DNA of 64,000 nucleotides from Lampropedia cohaerens (GTDB lineage: Bacteria; Pseudomonadota; Gammaproteobacteria; Burkholderiales; Burkholderiaceae_C): assembly GCF_001005215.1 (NCBI RefSeq), contig NZ_LBNQ01000024.1, positions 16,818 through 80,817 of the forward strand, in the 5' to 3' direction. The position numbers were made by a program, and so were the translations under genes. Below the pieces are notes generated by a model that saw only the letters and a list, made by a program, of their open reading frames with translations, did no database searches and was not told where the DNA came from. Below are positions 10,290-20,850 of this stretch, one piece after another (position 1 is the first letter of the stretch; every line of letters begins with the position of its first letter).

Positions 10290-10367
10290 GGATGAATTTC
10301 CTTTCAGGGCGAATGGCGCCAGGCTGGCCAACAGCGAAGGACAAATCGGCGTGGCTGCCTGGCGATA

Positions 10368-10394
10368 TTAGCACTCTCTTTGATAGAGTGCTAA
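10368..10394. promoter_or_regulatory. CIRCE operator (HrcA site) upstream of rpoH
   Basis: The bases read TTAGCACTC, nine spacer bases, then GAGTGCTAA, an exact match to the consensus CIRCE inverted repeat bound by the HrcA repressor. It sits between argB and rpoH, both on the minus strand, 78 bp before the rpoH start codon. It is therefore placed to control rpoH. Neither hrcA nor groES/groEL is in the window. Confidence 0.93.
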
Positions 10395-10457
10395 TGTAGA
10401 AGTTCCACCGTCGTTCAGGCCGATTCGAGTCGGCCTGCGCAGTAGCGCAATGGTAGA

Positions 10458-11381
<924 letters not shown>

Positions 11382-11390
11382 TTACAAAGC

Positions 11391-11418
11391 GGGCAATTGT
11401 GCATGGGCAATTGTGCAT
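11391..11418. repeat. Tandem 14-bp repeat upstream of argB
   Basis: Two exact, adjacent copies of GGGCAATTGTGCAT lie 43-70 bp before the argB start codon. Each copy contains the palindrome CAATTG. The position fits an operator or promoter region, but I recognise no regulator for it. The rest of the 295-bp argB-tldD intergenic region shows nothing definite. Confidence 0.6.
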
Positions 11419-11643
11419 GAATCGGTAGCGATGACACGGGTTACAACCAGCGCTTGTTGGTCGTTTGACCATCTTTTATGAACGCGCTAATTGGTAGGGT
11501 GTCTATTTGCTTTGATGAAGCCTGGGTCAAGGCAGTAGAACTGCGCTTTGCAGTCGATGCTGTGAATTGGAAAAGTGTTTGTCCAGCGCTGCAGATCGGC
11601 TGGATGCTAAACGCGGTGGACGGGGCACTTCTACAATGTCGCC

Positions 11644-13170
11644 ATGACTACCAACCTGATTCTTGATGTGTCGCAGACACTGCGGCACGATGGCGCAGAC
11701 CCTGCGCAGGCCACCGCTGCGAGCACGACTGATCGATTGGCATTGGCGCAATCCATCCTGCTGACCCCGTTTGGCCTGAGCGAGCAGCATCTGCAGCAGG
11801 CGCTGGCGCACATTCGCAAGCGTGACGTGGACGACGCGGACCTGTATTTCCAGTACACCCGCCATGAGGGGTGGAGCCTGGAGGAAGGCATCGTCAAGAC
11901 AGGTTCATACAGCGTCGACCAGGGTTTTGGCGTGCGAGCGGTTTCCGGCGAGAAGACCGCCTTTGCGTACTCCGACGATATTTCGCAGGCTGCACTGATG
12001 GATGCCGCAGCGACCGTGCGGGCCATTGGCAATGGCACTGCGCGGGGTGGACGTGCCAAGGTTGGGGCCCGCAGAGTGGCGCCAGGCCGCGCGCTCTATC
12101 CCGCGCTTGATCCGATCGAGACACTGGACAGTGCTGCCAAGGTGGCCTTGTTGGGTAGGGTGGAAAAGCTGGCGCGGGCGCGCGATCCGCGCATCGTGCA
12201 GGTCATGGCCGGGCTTGCCAGCGAGTGGGACGTGGTCCTGGTGACGCGCGCGGACGGCACGCTGGCAGCGGACGTGCGTCCGCTGGTGCGGCTGTCCGTG
12301 ACGGTGATCGCCCAGCAGGCAGGCCGGCGCGAGGTCGGCACGGCCGGTGGAGGCGGGCGCTTTGGACTGGCCTATTTCGACGATGCACGGATTACGCAGT
12401 ACGTCGAGGATGCGGTCCAGAACGCGCTGATCAATCTTGAATCGCGCCCGGCGCCGGCCGGCGAAATGACCGTGGTGCTCGGGCCTGGCTGGCCTGGGGT
12501 GCTGTTGCACGAAGCGGTCGGCCACGGCCTGGAAGGGGACTTCAACCGCAAGGGCGCCAGTGCCTTCAGCGGCCGTATTGGCGAACGCGTGGCGGCCAAG
12601 GGCGTGACCGTGCTGGATGACGGCACCCTGGCGGGCCGCCGCGGCTCGCTCAACATCGACGACGAGGGCCATGCTACGCAGCGCAACGTGCTGATCGAGG
12701 ACGGAATCTTGGTTGGCTACATCCAGGATGCGATGAATGCGCGCCTGATGAAGACGGCACCTACCGGCAATGGCCGACGCGAGAGCTATGCGCACATTCC
12801 CATGCCGCGCATGACCAACACCTACATGCTGGGGGGACAGTACGAGCCCGCCGAGGTCATCGCCAGTATCGAACGCGGGATCTACGCCACCAACTTCGGT
12901 GGCGGTCAGGTGGACATCACCTCCGGCAAGTTCGTGTTTTCTGCCAGCCAGGCCTGGTGGGTGGAAAAGGGCAAGCTGCTGTACCCGGTCAAGGGCGCGA
13001 CGCTGGTGGGCAACGGTCCGGAGGCGCTCAAGCATGTCAGCATGATCGGCAATGACCCGCAGCTCGATACGGGCGTGGGCGTATGTGGCAAGGAAGGGCA
13101 GAGCGTGCCGGTCGGCGTGGGGCAGCCCACCTTCCGCATCGAGGGGCTAACCGTGGGCGGGACGGTCTGA
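11644..13170 (+). CDS. tldD: Metalloprotease TldD
   Basis: Zinc protease subunit that with PmbA/TldE processes small peptides (microcin B17, CcdA antitoxin in E. coli). The 508 aa are slightly longer than E. coli TldD (about 480) because of an N-terminal extension. The metal-binding motif HEAVGH is at residues 289-294, followed by GLEGDFNRKG and SLNIDDEGHATQRNVLIEDG. The glycine-rich C-terminal domain with TNFGGGQVDITSGKFVF is family-typical. pmbA is not in the window. Confidence 0.94.
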   Translation: MTTNLILDVSQTLRHDGADPAQATAASTTDRLALAQSILLTPFGLSEQHLQQALAHIRKRDVDDADLYFQYTRHEGWSLEEGIVKTGSYSVDQGFGVRAVSGEKTAFAYSDDISQAALMDAAATVRAIGNGTARGGRAKVGARRVAPGRALYPALDPIETLDSAAKVALLGRVEKLARARDPRIVQVMAGLASEWDVVLVTRADGTLAADVRPLVRLSVTVIAQQAGRREVGTAGGGGRFGLAYFDDARITQYVEDAVQNALINLESRPAPAGEMTVVLGPGWPGVLLHEAVGHGLEGDFNRKGASAFSGRIGERVAAKGVTVLDDGTLAGRRGSLNIDDEGHATQRNVLIEDGILVGYIQDAMNARLMKTAPTGNGRRESYAHIPMPRMTNTYMLGGQYEPAEVIASIERGIYATNFGGGQVDITSGKFVFSASQAWWVEKGKLLYPVKGATLVGNGPEALKHVSMIGNDPQLDTGVGVCGKEGQSVPVGVGQPTFRIEGLTVGGTV

Positions 13171-13215
13171 TCTCGCAGCGGCTGCTTCAGCGCGGGCCGC
13201 TGTCGACCGTGTCCG

Positions 13216-14241
13216 TCACTGGTACTTCTGGGCCGCATCAGTGACCACAGACGTCCATGCGCCTTCTGGAGCCTTGGTGATGACCGGCGTGGAGCCGCCC
13301 GAGAGCAGGATGTCAACCGTGCGCTGGTAATCCGCTTCGGCCAGGGCGCCGCCTGTGCTCAGATCGATCAGCTTGCCCACTTCGACCAGCATGCGCCGCT
13401 GGTGCTCGGCGGTCTGCGCGCCGGAGGCGTCTGCATCCAGGATGATGTCGACGGCTTCGTCGGGATTCTCGATGGCGTACTTCCAACCCTTGTTGGTGGC
13501 CGCGACAAACTTGCCCAGACGTTCGACGTAGGCCGGGTCCTGCAGCTTGGCCTCCATCGCGTACAGGCCATCTTCCAGGGTGGAGACGCCCTGGTCGGCA
13601 TAGGAGAACACCACCAGCTGCTCGGGGGTGAGGCCGCCGTCGATGACCTGCCAGTATTCGTTGTAGGACATGGTGGAGATGCAGTCGGCCTGCTTTTGCA
13701 GCAGCGGATCGACGTTGTAGCCCTGCTTGAGCACCTTGACACCGTCATCAGCGCCCACTTCCAGGCCAAGCTTGGCCATCCAGGCCAGGAACGGGTATTC
13801 GCTGCCGGAATACCAGACGCCCACCGTCTTGCCCTTGAGGTCTGCGGGCGAGCGCACGCCGGAGTCGGCGCGGCAGGTCATTTGCATGCCGGAGCGGGCG
13901 AAGCTTTGTGCAACGTTGACCAGCGGCACGCCACGCTCGCGCGCAGCCAGTGCGGTGGGCATCCAATCGACGATCAGGTCCGCGCCGCCGCCAGCGAGCA
14001 CCTGTGCCACCGAGGTATCCGGCCCGCCCGGCTTGATCGTCACATCCAGATCCAGCGCACGGTAATAGCCCTTGGCCTGCGCCACATAGTAGCCGGCGAA
14101 CTGCGCCTGCGCGACCCAGCGCAGCTGCACCGTTACAGGTTCGGTGGCATGTGCCGCTAGCTGGCAGGCGGCCAGCACTCCCGCCGCCAGGGCGGAGCGC
14201 GTCAGGCGAGAGGCAAGAGCGGGCAGGGCGAGGGTATTCAT
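13216..14241 (-). CDS. ABC importer substrate-binding protein, NMT1/THI5-like
   Basis: A 341-aa periplasmic binding protein with a signal peptide (LTRSALAAGVLAACQLAAHA). The NMT1/THI5 fold is marked by VQLRWVAQAQFAGYYVAQAKGYY and by DLIVDWMPTALAARERGVPLVNVAQSF. The family binds pyrimidine-like and related ring compounds. It is the last of four minus-strand genes with two permeases and an ATPase, all under an operator shared with rutA. Its ligand is therefore inferred to be uracil, thymine or a related pyrimidine, replacing the RutG permease. The exact ligand is not shown by sequence. Confidence 0.87.
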   Translation of the reverse strand: MNTLALPALASRLTRSALAAGVLAACQLAAHATEPVTVQLRWVAQAQFAGYYVAQAKGYYRALDLDVTIKPGGPDTSVAQVLAGGGADLIVDWMPTALAARERGVPLVNVAQSFARSGMQMTCRADSGVRSPADLKGKTVGVWYSGSEYPFLAWMAKLGLEVGADDGVKVLKQGYNVDPLLQKQADCISTMSYNEYWQVIDGGLTPEQLVVFSYADQGVSTLEDGLYAMEAKLQDPAYVERLGKFVAATNKGWKYAIENPDEAVDIILDADASGAQTAEHQRRMLVEVGKLIDLSTGGALAEADYQRTVDILLSGGSTPVITKAPEGAWTSVVTDAAQKYQ

Positions 14242-14284
14242 GGCGAACTCCTTGTGAAACGGGAAGGGGGAGGGTGGAGAGAAC

Positions 14285-15307
14285 TCAGGTCCGCAGCGAC
14301 GGGTGCCAGAATGTCAGGCGGCGCTCCAGCGCGACCAGCAGTGCCACCAGCGCCATGGCGATCACCGCGGCGACGACGATTTCGGCCCAGACCATCGGCA
14401 TCGCCATCTGGCCCAGCGACACCGACATGCGAAAACCCATGCCGACGATGGGCGTGCCGAAGAACTCGGCCACGATGGCGCCGATCAGGGCCAGTGGCAC
14501 GGTGATGCGCAGCCCGTTGAAGATAAAGGGCAATGCTGCAGGCAGGGTCAGCCAGCGCAGCGTCTGCATGGGTGATGCCGCATACGCGTGCATCAGGTCA
14601 CGCTCCATCGCCCCCGCCTGTTGAAGGCCGGCGGCGGTGTTGATCAGTACCGGAAAGAACGTGACCACCAGCGCAATCGCCGCCTTCGAGGGCCAGTCAA
14701 AGCCAAACCACATCACGAAAATGGGCGCCAGCCCGACGATGGGCAATGCCGCGATGAAGTGGCCCAGTGGCAGCAGTCCACGGCGCAGGAAGGAAAAGCG
14801 ATCGCACAGAACCGCAGTGACGATCGCCAATGCGCTGCCCAGCAGCCAGCCCGGCAGCATGGCGCGCACGATGGTCTGCATCGCATCGGCCGCCAGCAGC
14901 TGGCGCTGGGCCCAAAGCGCCTGCACGACCTGCGAGGGCGCGGGCAGCAGGATGGCTGGAATGCCCAGCGCCACGCATGCGAACTCCGCGGCATAGAGCA
15001 TCAGCAGGCCCAACCCCGTTGCCATGAGCAGCCGCAGGCCGTGCGGTTCGGGCCCGTCGCCGGCAGGCGCATAGCGTTGACAGGCGTACTGCAGCAGTAC
15101 GCTGCCGCCAGCCAGTACCAGCGCACCGGCCAGCCGCAAGGCGGTGGAGGCGTTGCCAAAGCCAGCGCGATGCGCCAGCCAGAGCGTAATGGCCGCCGCT
15201 ATCGACCATGCCATGGTCAGCACGGCCAAGCGTGTGGCGTGTGCGCCTGTTTTCAGGCCCTGCGCAGAGACAGGCGCGGCCTGCTGGGCGCGCAGCACGG
15301 CGGTCAT
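14285..15307 (-). CDS. ABC importer permease, second permease of the pyrimidine transporter
   Basis: Binding-protein-dependent permease of the SsuC/TauC type, 340 aa. The N-terminal ~110 residues add hydrophobic helices before the usual core. The EAA-like cytoplasmic loop that docks to the ATPase is around DLMHAYAASPMQTLRWLTLPAALP. It overlaps the upstream permease by 4 bp (ATGA) and ends 43 bp before the binding-protein gene. It is expected to form a heterodimer with the neighbouring permease. Confidence 0.87.
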   Translation of the reverse strand: MTAVLRAQQAAPVSAQGLKTGAHATRLAVLTMAWSIAAAITLWLAHRAGFGNASTALRLAGALVLAGGSVLLQYACQRYAPAGDGPEPHGLRLLMATGLGLLMLYAAEFACVALGIPAILLPAPSQVVQALWAQRQLLAADAMQTIVRAMLPGWLLGSALAIVTAVLCDRFSFLRRGLLPLGHFIAALPIVGLAPIFVMWFGFDWPSKAAIALVVTFFPVLINTAAGLQQAGAMERDLMHAYAASPMQTLRWLTLPAALPFIFNGLRITVPLALIGAIVAEFFGTPIVGMGFRMSVSLGQMAMPMVWAEIVVAAVIAMALVALLVALERRLTFWHPSLRT

Positions 15308-16323
15308 GGCTGTCTCCTTGTCGTAGGTGATTGACCCAGCAGGCGGCTACTCAGCCACGCCAGCACGTCGACGGCGCCGACCAGCAGGGCCGCCGTAATG
15401 CCTGCGGCCAGCAGGGCGGACCAGATCTGCAGCGTCTGCCCGTAGTAGCTGCCACTGAGCAGCCGGGCGCCAATTCCGGCGGTGGCGCCGGTGGGCAGCT
15501 CGGCGATGATGGCGCCCACCAGGCTGATGGCCATCGCAACCTTGCAGCTGGCCCACAGCATGGGCATGGCAGCGGGCAGCCGCAGCAGCCAGAAGACCTC
15601 CCGGCGAGTAGCGCTATAGGTGCTTAGTAGCTCCAGCTGCAGCCGCTCGGGCGACTGCAGCCCCTTGACCATGCCGATGGTGATGGGGAAAAAGCACAGA
15701 TAGGCGGAGATCAGGGCCTTGGGCAGCAGGCCGGTCAGGCCCAGCGCGCCCATGATGACGATGACGATGGGAGCCACGGCCAGAATCGGCACGGCCTGCG
15801 AGGCCACCAGCCACGGCATCAGCGACAGGCGCAGCACGCGCACGTGGACGATGGCCACGGCCAGTGCGATGCCGATCAGCGTGCCGATGGCAAAGCCTGT
15901 CAGGGCGGCGCTGGCGGTCACCAGCACATGGGTGACCAGATTGCGCGGGTTGAGCATGCGCGCATCCGCTTGGCCCGGAGCGGCGCGCCACAGGGGCGTG
16001 GCAAAGACTTCCCTGTGGAAGGTCTGCACCACCTGATGGGGCGCCGGCAGGATGGGCCGCTGCAACGACCAGCTGACCCTGGCGCGCTCGGTCAGGCTGG
16101 CGTGCTCGGTCAGCAGGTTGGCCGTCAGCACACGGTTCATGGGCAGCGCCGCGGCATACCAGAGCAGTAACGCCAGCGCGACCAGAATGGCTACCGGGGC
16201 GGCGCGTGAGCGCTGCCACCAGCGCCGCAGCAGGGTCTGGCGGCACGCATCTGGCGGCGGCGCGGCAGCCGTAGCGCCAGGCGGGGAGGAGCCTTGCGGC
16301 AATGCCATGGAGCGACCGTTCAT
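15304..16323 (-). CDS. ABC importer permease, first permease of the pyrimidine transporter
   Basis: A 339-aa membrane permease of the nitrate/taurine/thiamine-precursor class. The hydrophobic segment near residues 40-60 (APVAILVALALLLWYAAALP) is followed by a periplasmic insert. The core carries the EAA-type loop LELLSTYSATRREVFWLLRLPAAMP. The ATG at 16323 overlaps the ATPase stop (ATGA), fixing this start although the frame is open upstream. Both permeases are strongly coupled to the ATPase gene. Confidence 0.87.
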   Translation of the reverse strand: MNGRSMALPQGSSPPGATAAAPPPDACRQTLLRRWWQRSRAAPVAILVALALLLWYAAALPMNRVLTANLLTEHASLTERARVSWSLQRPILPAPHQVVQTFHREVFATPLWRAAPGQADARMLNPRNLVTHVLVTASAALTGFAIGTLIGIALAVAIVHVRVLRLSLMPWLVASQAVPILAVAPIVIVIMGALGLTGLLPKALISAYLCFFPITIGMVKGLQSPERLQLELLSTYSATRREVFWLLRLPAAMPMLWASCKVAMAISLVGAIIAELPTGATAGIGARLLSGSYYGQTLQIWSALLAAGITAALLVGAVDVLAWLSSRLLGQSPTTRRQP

Positions 16324-17162
16324 TGCAGCATGCTCGCCTGACGCAAGCCTTCCCGCACGCGCTGTGCGAGCTGGATGAATTGCGGCGTTTCGCGCACGTC
16401 GAAGCCGCGCTCGCGCGGCAGATCGGAGTCGATGACGTCGATGATGCGCCCCGGGCGTGGCGACATCACGACGATGCGCGAGGACAGAAACACCGCCTCG
16501 GAAATGGAGTGGGTGACAAACACGACGGTCTTGCCGGTGCTGCGCCACAGCTGCAGCAACTGCTCGTTGAGCTGGTCGCGCACGATCTCGTCGAGCGCCC
16601 CGAAGGGCTCGTCCATCAGCAGCAGCGCCGGCTCAAAACTCAGGGCGCGGGCAATCGAGGCGCGCTGCTGCATGCCACCAGAGAGCTGCCAGGGGTACTT
16701 GCGCTCGAATCCGGCCAGGTTGACCTGTGCCAGGTAGTGCGCCGAGCGCTGCTGGCGCTCCCACCTGGGCATGCCGAAGACCTCCAGCGGCAGCTCCACA
16801 TTGCGTGCGATGGTGCGCCATGGGTACAGCGCCGGTGCCTGGAAGACGAAGCCGTAGTCACGCCGCAGCCGCGCCTGCCGGGGCGTGACGCCATTGACCA
16901 GCAGTTGTCCGGATGTCGGCTGCTCCAGATCGGCAATGGCGCGCAGCAAGGTGGTCTTGCCGCAGCCCGACGGGCCGATAAAGGAGACGAAATCACCGCG
17001 GCGTATCTGCAGGTCCACATGCGCCAGCGCAGTGACCGGACCATCGCTGCTGGGGTACACCAGCGACAGGTCGCGCACGTCGATGCTCAGATCGGCGTGC
17101 CTGGCAGGCGACGCTGGCAGCCCCATCGGGGCGCTGGGTGCAAGTGCTGATGCGGAATGCAT
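16320..17162 (-). CDS. ABC importer ATP-binding protein
   Basis: A 280-aa ATPase of the SsuB/TauB-like group. Walker A is GPSGCGKT, the signature LSGGMQQR, Walker B LLLMDEPFGALD, and the switch histidine lies in VFVTHSISEA. The start at 17162 follows ggaaggccc; an upstream in-frame start would remove the ribosome site. It is first of a four-gene operon whose only plausible promoter region contains a rutR-type operator at 17356-17385. Confidence 0.92.
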   Translation of the reverse strand: MHSASALAPSAPMGLPASPARHADLSIDVRDLSLVYPSSDGPVTALAHVDLQIRRGDFVSFIGPSGCGKTTLLRAIADLEQPTSGQLLVNGVTPRQARLRRDYGFVFQAPALYPWRTIARNVELPLEVFGMPRWERQQRSAHYLAQVNLAGFERKYPWQLSGGMQQRASIARALSFEPALLLMDEPFGALDEIVRDQLNEQLLQLWRSTGKTVVFVTHSISEAVFLSSRIVVMSPRPGRIIDVIDSDLPRERGFDVRETPQFIQLAQRVREGLRQASMLQ

Positions 17163-17355
17163 GGGCCTTCCCTGCTGAATCGGATGGCGTGCTCCGAAGC
17201 AACATGCATGCCATCCGAAGGGAACGGGCCGATTCACCGGGCAACGGGCATACCGTGCGAGGGTTGCCGCATGGGAGAGACGGCTTTCGCACTCCTGCTG
17301 ACAGCGTGGCGTAGGGAAAGCCTGTGGCAGGCTTAGAACCTAAACAGGTTCTGAT

Positions 17356-17385
17356 GGACCATTTGCTCCAAAAAGGAGCATTTGC
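17356..17385. promoter_or_regulatory. Putative RutR-type operator for the ABC importer
   Basis: The inverted repeat TGCTCC-N5-GGAGCA is embedded in a 30-bp block. Read on the minus strand, the block matches the one before rutA at 27 of 30 positions (GCAAATGCTCC-N5-GGAGCAAATGGTC). It lies 194 bp upstream of the importer ATPase start and faces it. It differs from the E. coli RutR site TTGACCANNTGGTCAA except for the shared ATGGTC edge. Confidence 0.75.
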
Positions 17386-17518
17386 ACCGCAGCCGGGATT
17401 GTCGTGGTGCATGCGCGGCTGCAGCGCGGCGACATCGGGACCCGAGCCGCGACACCGGGCCAGTTGATGGTGGTCCCCATCTGTGGTGGTCAGCGCGTGC
17501 GCCGCCCGGCGCTGGCCA

Positions 17519-18271
17519 TCACGGCAGAACCCCTGCCAATACCAGCTGCTCGATGCTGGCAGCCGTTTCCTCGAAGAATGCAGGGTCCTCCAGGCCCTTG
17601 CCGCAGATCGACTGCACCTGCACCGAGAAGTCGGCGTAATGCTGCGTCATGGCCCACAGCGAGAAGATCAGGTGATGCGGCGCAATGGGCCGCAGCACGC
17701 CTTGTTCAATCCAGGCGTGGATGACCGCACGCTTGCGCTCGACCAGCTCGCGCAGCTCGCCCTCCAGCGTGCTTTTGAGCAGCGGTGCGCCCTGGATTAC
17801 TTCCAGGCAGAACAGGCGGGATGCCTCGGGGGCGTCGCGCGAGGCGGCGAGCTTGGTGCGGATGTAGCGCGATAGCGCCTCGCGCGGCGCCTGCTCGGCA
17901 CTCAGCGCATGCAGCGGCTGCAGCCATTGCGTCAGCAGATTGCGCAGCACGGACAGGTACAGCGCTTCCTTGTTGGGGAAGTAGTAGAGCAGGTTGGTCT
18001 TGGAGACGTCGGCCAGTTCCGCCACCGCATCCAGGCTGACGCCGTGCATGCCATAGCGCGAGAACAGGGTCAGCGCGGCAGCGAGGATGCTGCCGCGCTT
18101 TTCTTCCATCTTGCGCTGGCGGCGTTGCTGGCTGGCGGCGCGGGCGCGCTCACGCGCGGCAGGGAGGGCAGACGCCGCTGCGTCCGCCACTCTGGCGGCG
18201 CGGGGCGCGGCGGTCTTGCGTGTGGGGGATGGCCTGGCCGTGACGGTGCGCAGTGGCGCTGGCTCGCTCAT
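17519..18271 (-). CDS. rutR: TetR-family pyrimidine regulator RutR
   Basis: A 250-aa repressor whose core aligns with E. coli RutR throughout. The helix-turn-helix region reads SILAAALTLFSRYGMHGVSL and DVSKTNLLYYFPNKEALY. The ligand domain has ASRLFCLEVIQGAPLL and HLIFSLWAMTQHYADFSVQ, where RutR binds uracil or thymine. An Ala/Arg-rich N-terminal extension of about 45 residues is extra. The start follows aggagcatccc. It lies between the importer operon and the rutA operon, and its own gene is divergent from rutA, so the 18397 operator can control both. Confidence 0.92.
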   Translation of the reverse strand: MSEPAPLRTVTARPSPTRKTAAPRAARVADAAASALPAARERARAASQQRRQRKMEEKRGSILAAALTLFSRYGMHGVSLDAVAELADVSKTNLLYYFPNKEALYLSVLRNLLTQWLQPLHALSAEQAPREALSRYIRTKLAASRDAPEASRLFCLEVIQGAPLLKSTLEGELRELVERKRAVIHAWIEQGVLRPIAPHHLIFSLWAMTQHYADFSVQVQSICGKGLEDPAFFEETAASIEQLVLAGVLP

Positions 18272-18396
18272 GGGATGCTCCTGCTGCTTGGGAAAAAGAA
18301 ATGCGCTGCGGCCTATTTTCATGCAGGAGCGAAGCGGCCCCGCTGCAGCGTCAGAGATGGTGCGTGTCCGCACCAGCATGGCAGACGTATTACTGC

Positions 18397-18426
18397 GCAA
18401 ATGCTCCAATTTGGAGCAAATGGTCT
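18397..18426. promoter_or_regulatory. Putative RutR-type operator for rutABCDF and rutR
   Basis: GCAAATGCTCC, spacer AATTT, GGAGCAAATGGTC: the 6-5-6 palindrome TGCTCC-N5-GGAGCA lies in the divergent rutR/rutA region, 120 bp before rutA and 126 bp before rutR. A near copy occurs at 17356-17385 in inverted orientation. Confidence 0.75.
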
Positions 18427-18545
18427 GAAATCACCCCAGGTGATGCGTAACTGTATGAATTGAAAGGCCTATGTGGCTTGGCATCAAACCTGCTTGAGGA
18501 GTCTGAAAAGCCTGCAGTTCGTCCCTTTTGCAACGGAGCATCGCC

Positions 18546-19664
18546 ATGAAAGTCGGAGTCTTCATCCCCATCGGCAACAACGGCTGGCTGTTGTCGGAAA
18601 ACGCGCCCCAGTACAAACCCACGTTTGCCCTGAACAAGGAAATCGTGCAGTCCGCCGAGCACTACGGCATGGATTTTGCGCTGTCCATGATCAAGCTGCG
18701 CGGTTTTGGTGGCAAGACGGAGTTCTGGGACTACAACCTGGAATCCTTTACGCTGATGGCTGGCCTGGCGGCGGTGACCAGCAAGATCAAGCTTTTTGGC
18801 ACCGCGGCGTCGCTGGTGATGCCACCAGCGATTGTTGCGCGCATGGCGGTGACCATCGACTCCATCTCCAATGGCCGCTTCGGTGTCAATCTGGTCACCG
18901 GCTGGCAGCGGCCGGAGTATTCTCAGATGGGCATGTGGCCGGGTGATGAATTCTTTGCCACGCGTTACCAGTATCTGACAGAGTATGTGCAGATCCTGCG
19001 CGATCTCTGGGAGACCGGCCAGTCCGACTTCAAGGGGCAGTACTTTACGATGGACGACTGCCGGGTCAAGCCGTTGCCCAGCAAGCCGATGGAGATCATC
19101 TGTGCCGGCTCCAGCGATGCAGGCGTGGCGTTCTCGGCCAAGTACGCAAACCACAACTTCATCTTCGGCAAGGGCATCAACACGCCCAAGGCCTTTGCGC
19201 CGCAGGCCGAGAAGCTGCTCAAGGCCACGGCGGAAACCGGCCGCAAGGTAGGGGTGTTCGTGCTGACCATGGTGATTGCCGCCGACACCGACGAGGAGGC
19301 GCGCGCACGCTGGGAGCACTACAAAGCCGGCGCGGATGAGGAGGCCATCCAGTGGCTCGGCGCGCAGGGCGCAGCCGATACCAAGTCAGGTGCGGATACC
19401 AACGTCCGCCACATGGCCGATCCGACCTCTGCGGTCAACATCAACATGGCCACGCTGGTGGGCTCCTACGCGAGCGTGGCGCGGATGCTCGACGAGATGG
19501 CCGAGGTACCGGGCACCGAAGGCGTGATGCTGACCTTTGACGACTTCGTGGCTGGTGTGCGCAATTTCGGCGAGCGCATCCAGCCATTGATGAGGGCCCG
19601 CATCGACGCGGATACGCCAGTGCCGTCGCAGGTGGCCGATGCCGCCGCACGCCAGTTCGCCTGA
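18546..19664 (+). CDS. rutA: Pyrimidine monooxygenase RutA
   Basis: FMN-dependent luciferase-fold monooxygenase that opens the uracil ring between N3 and C4 to give ureidoacrylate, using FMNH2 supplied by RutF. The 372 aa match E. coli RutA closely: [14 protein letters not shown] at the N-terminus, [17 protein letters not shown], and [19 protein letters not shown]. The near-identical C-terminal block [20 protein letters not shown] is also present. The ATG at 18546 follows acggagcatcgcc and matches the family start. First gene of rutABCDF. Confidence 0.97.
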   Translation: MKVGVFIPIGNNGWLLSENAPQYKPTFALNKEIVQSAEHYGMDFALSMIKLRGFGGKTEFWDYNLESFTLMAGLAAVTSKIKLFGTAASLVMPPAIVARMAVTIDSISNGRFGVNLVTGWQRPEYSQMGMWPGDEFFATRYQYLTEYVQILRDLWETGQSDFKGQYFTMDDCRVKPLPSKPMEIICAGSSDAGVAFSAKYANHNFIFGKGINTPKAFAPQAEKLLKATAETGRKVGVFVLTMVIAADTDEEARARWEHYKAGADEEAIQWLGAQGAADTKSGADTNVRHMADPTSAVNINMATLVGSYASVARMLDEMAEVPGTEGVMLTFDDFVAGVRNFGERIQPLMRARIDADTPVPSQVADAAARQFA

Positions 19665-19676
19665 AAGGTTTCAGCC

Positions 19677-20457
<781 letters not shown>

Positions 20458-20465
<8 letters not shown>

Positions 20466-20850
20466 ACAAGTCATCATCCCACCGGGTTCCGGCGTGCCGC
20501 TGGCCCCTTACGTGCCCGGCACCCTGGCCGATGGCGTCGTCTACGTCTCGGGCACGCTGCCCTTTGACAAGGACAACAACGTCGTGCATGTCGGCGACCC
20601 CGCCGCGCAGACGCGCCACGTGCTGGAAACCATCAAGGGCGTGATCGAGGCCGCAGGCGGAACGATGTCGGATGTGACGTTCAACTCCATTTTCATCACC
20701 GACTGGGCCAACTACGCGGCGATCAACCAGGTCTACGCCGAGTATTTCCCCGGCGACAAGCCCGCACGCTTTTGCATCCAGTGTGGCCTGGTCAAGCCCG
20801 ATGCGCTGGTGGAAATTGCCACCATCGCCCACATCGGGAAGGCTGCCTGA
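20458..20850 (+). CDS. rutC: Aminoacrylate deaminase RutC (RidA/YjgF family)
   Basis: Small 130-aa trimeric Rid-family protein that speeds removal of the reactive 3-aminoacrylate. Motifs are [20 protein letters not shown], the [14 protein letters not shown] helix, and the C-terminal [22 protein letters not shown], where the conserved Arg contacts the carboxylate. The start overlaps the end of rutB and the stop TGA shares its last base with the rutD ATG. Confidence 0.95.

Noticed and set aside
10417..10450. tRNA-like pieces (a GATTCGAGTC loop and a GCAATGGTAGA stretch) between rpoH and argB
   Set aside because: The T-loop-like piece precedes the D-loop-like piece on the plus strand and no acceptor stem can be formed. 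At most it is a short hairpin without a T-run.
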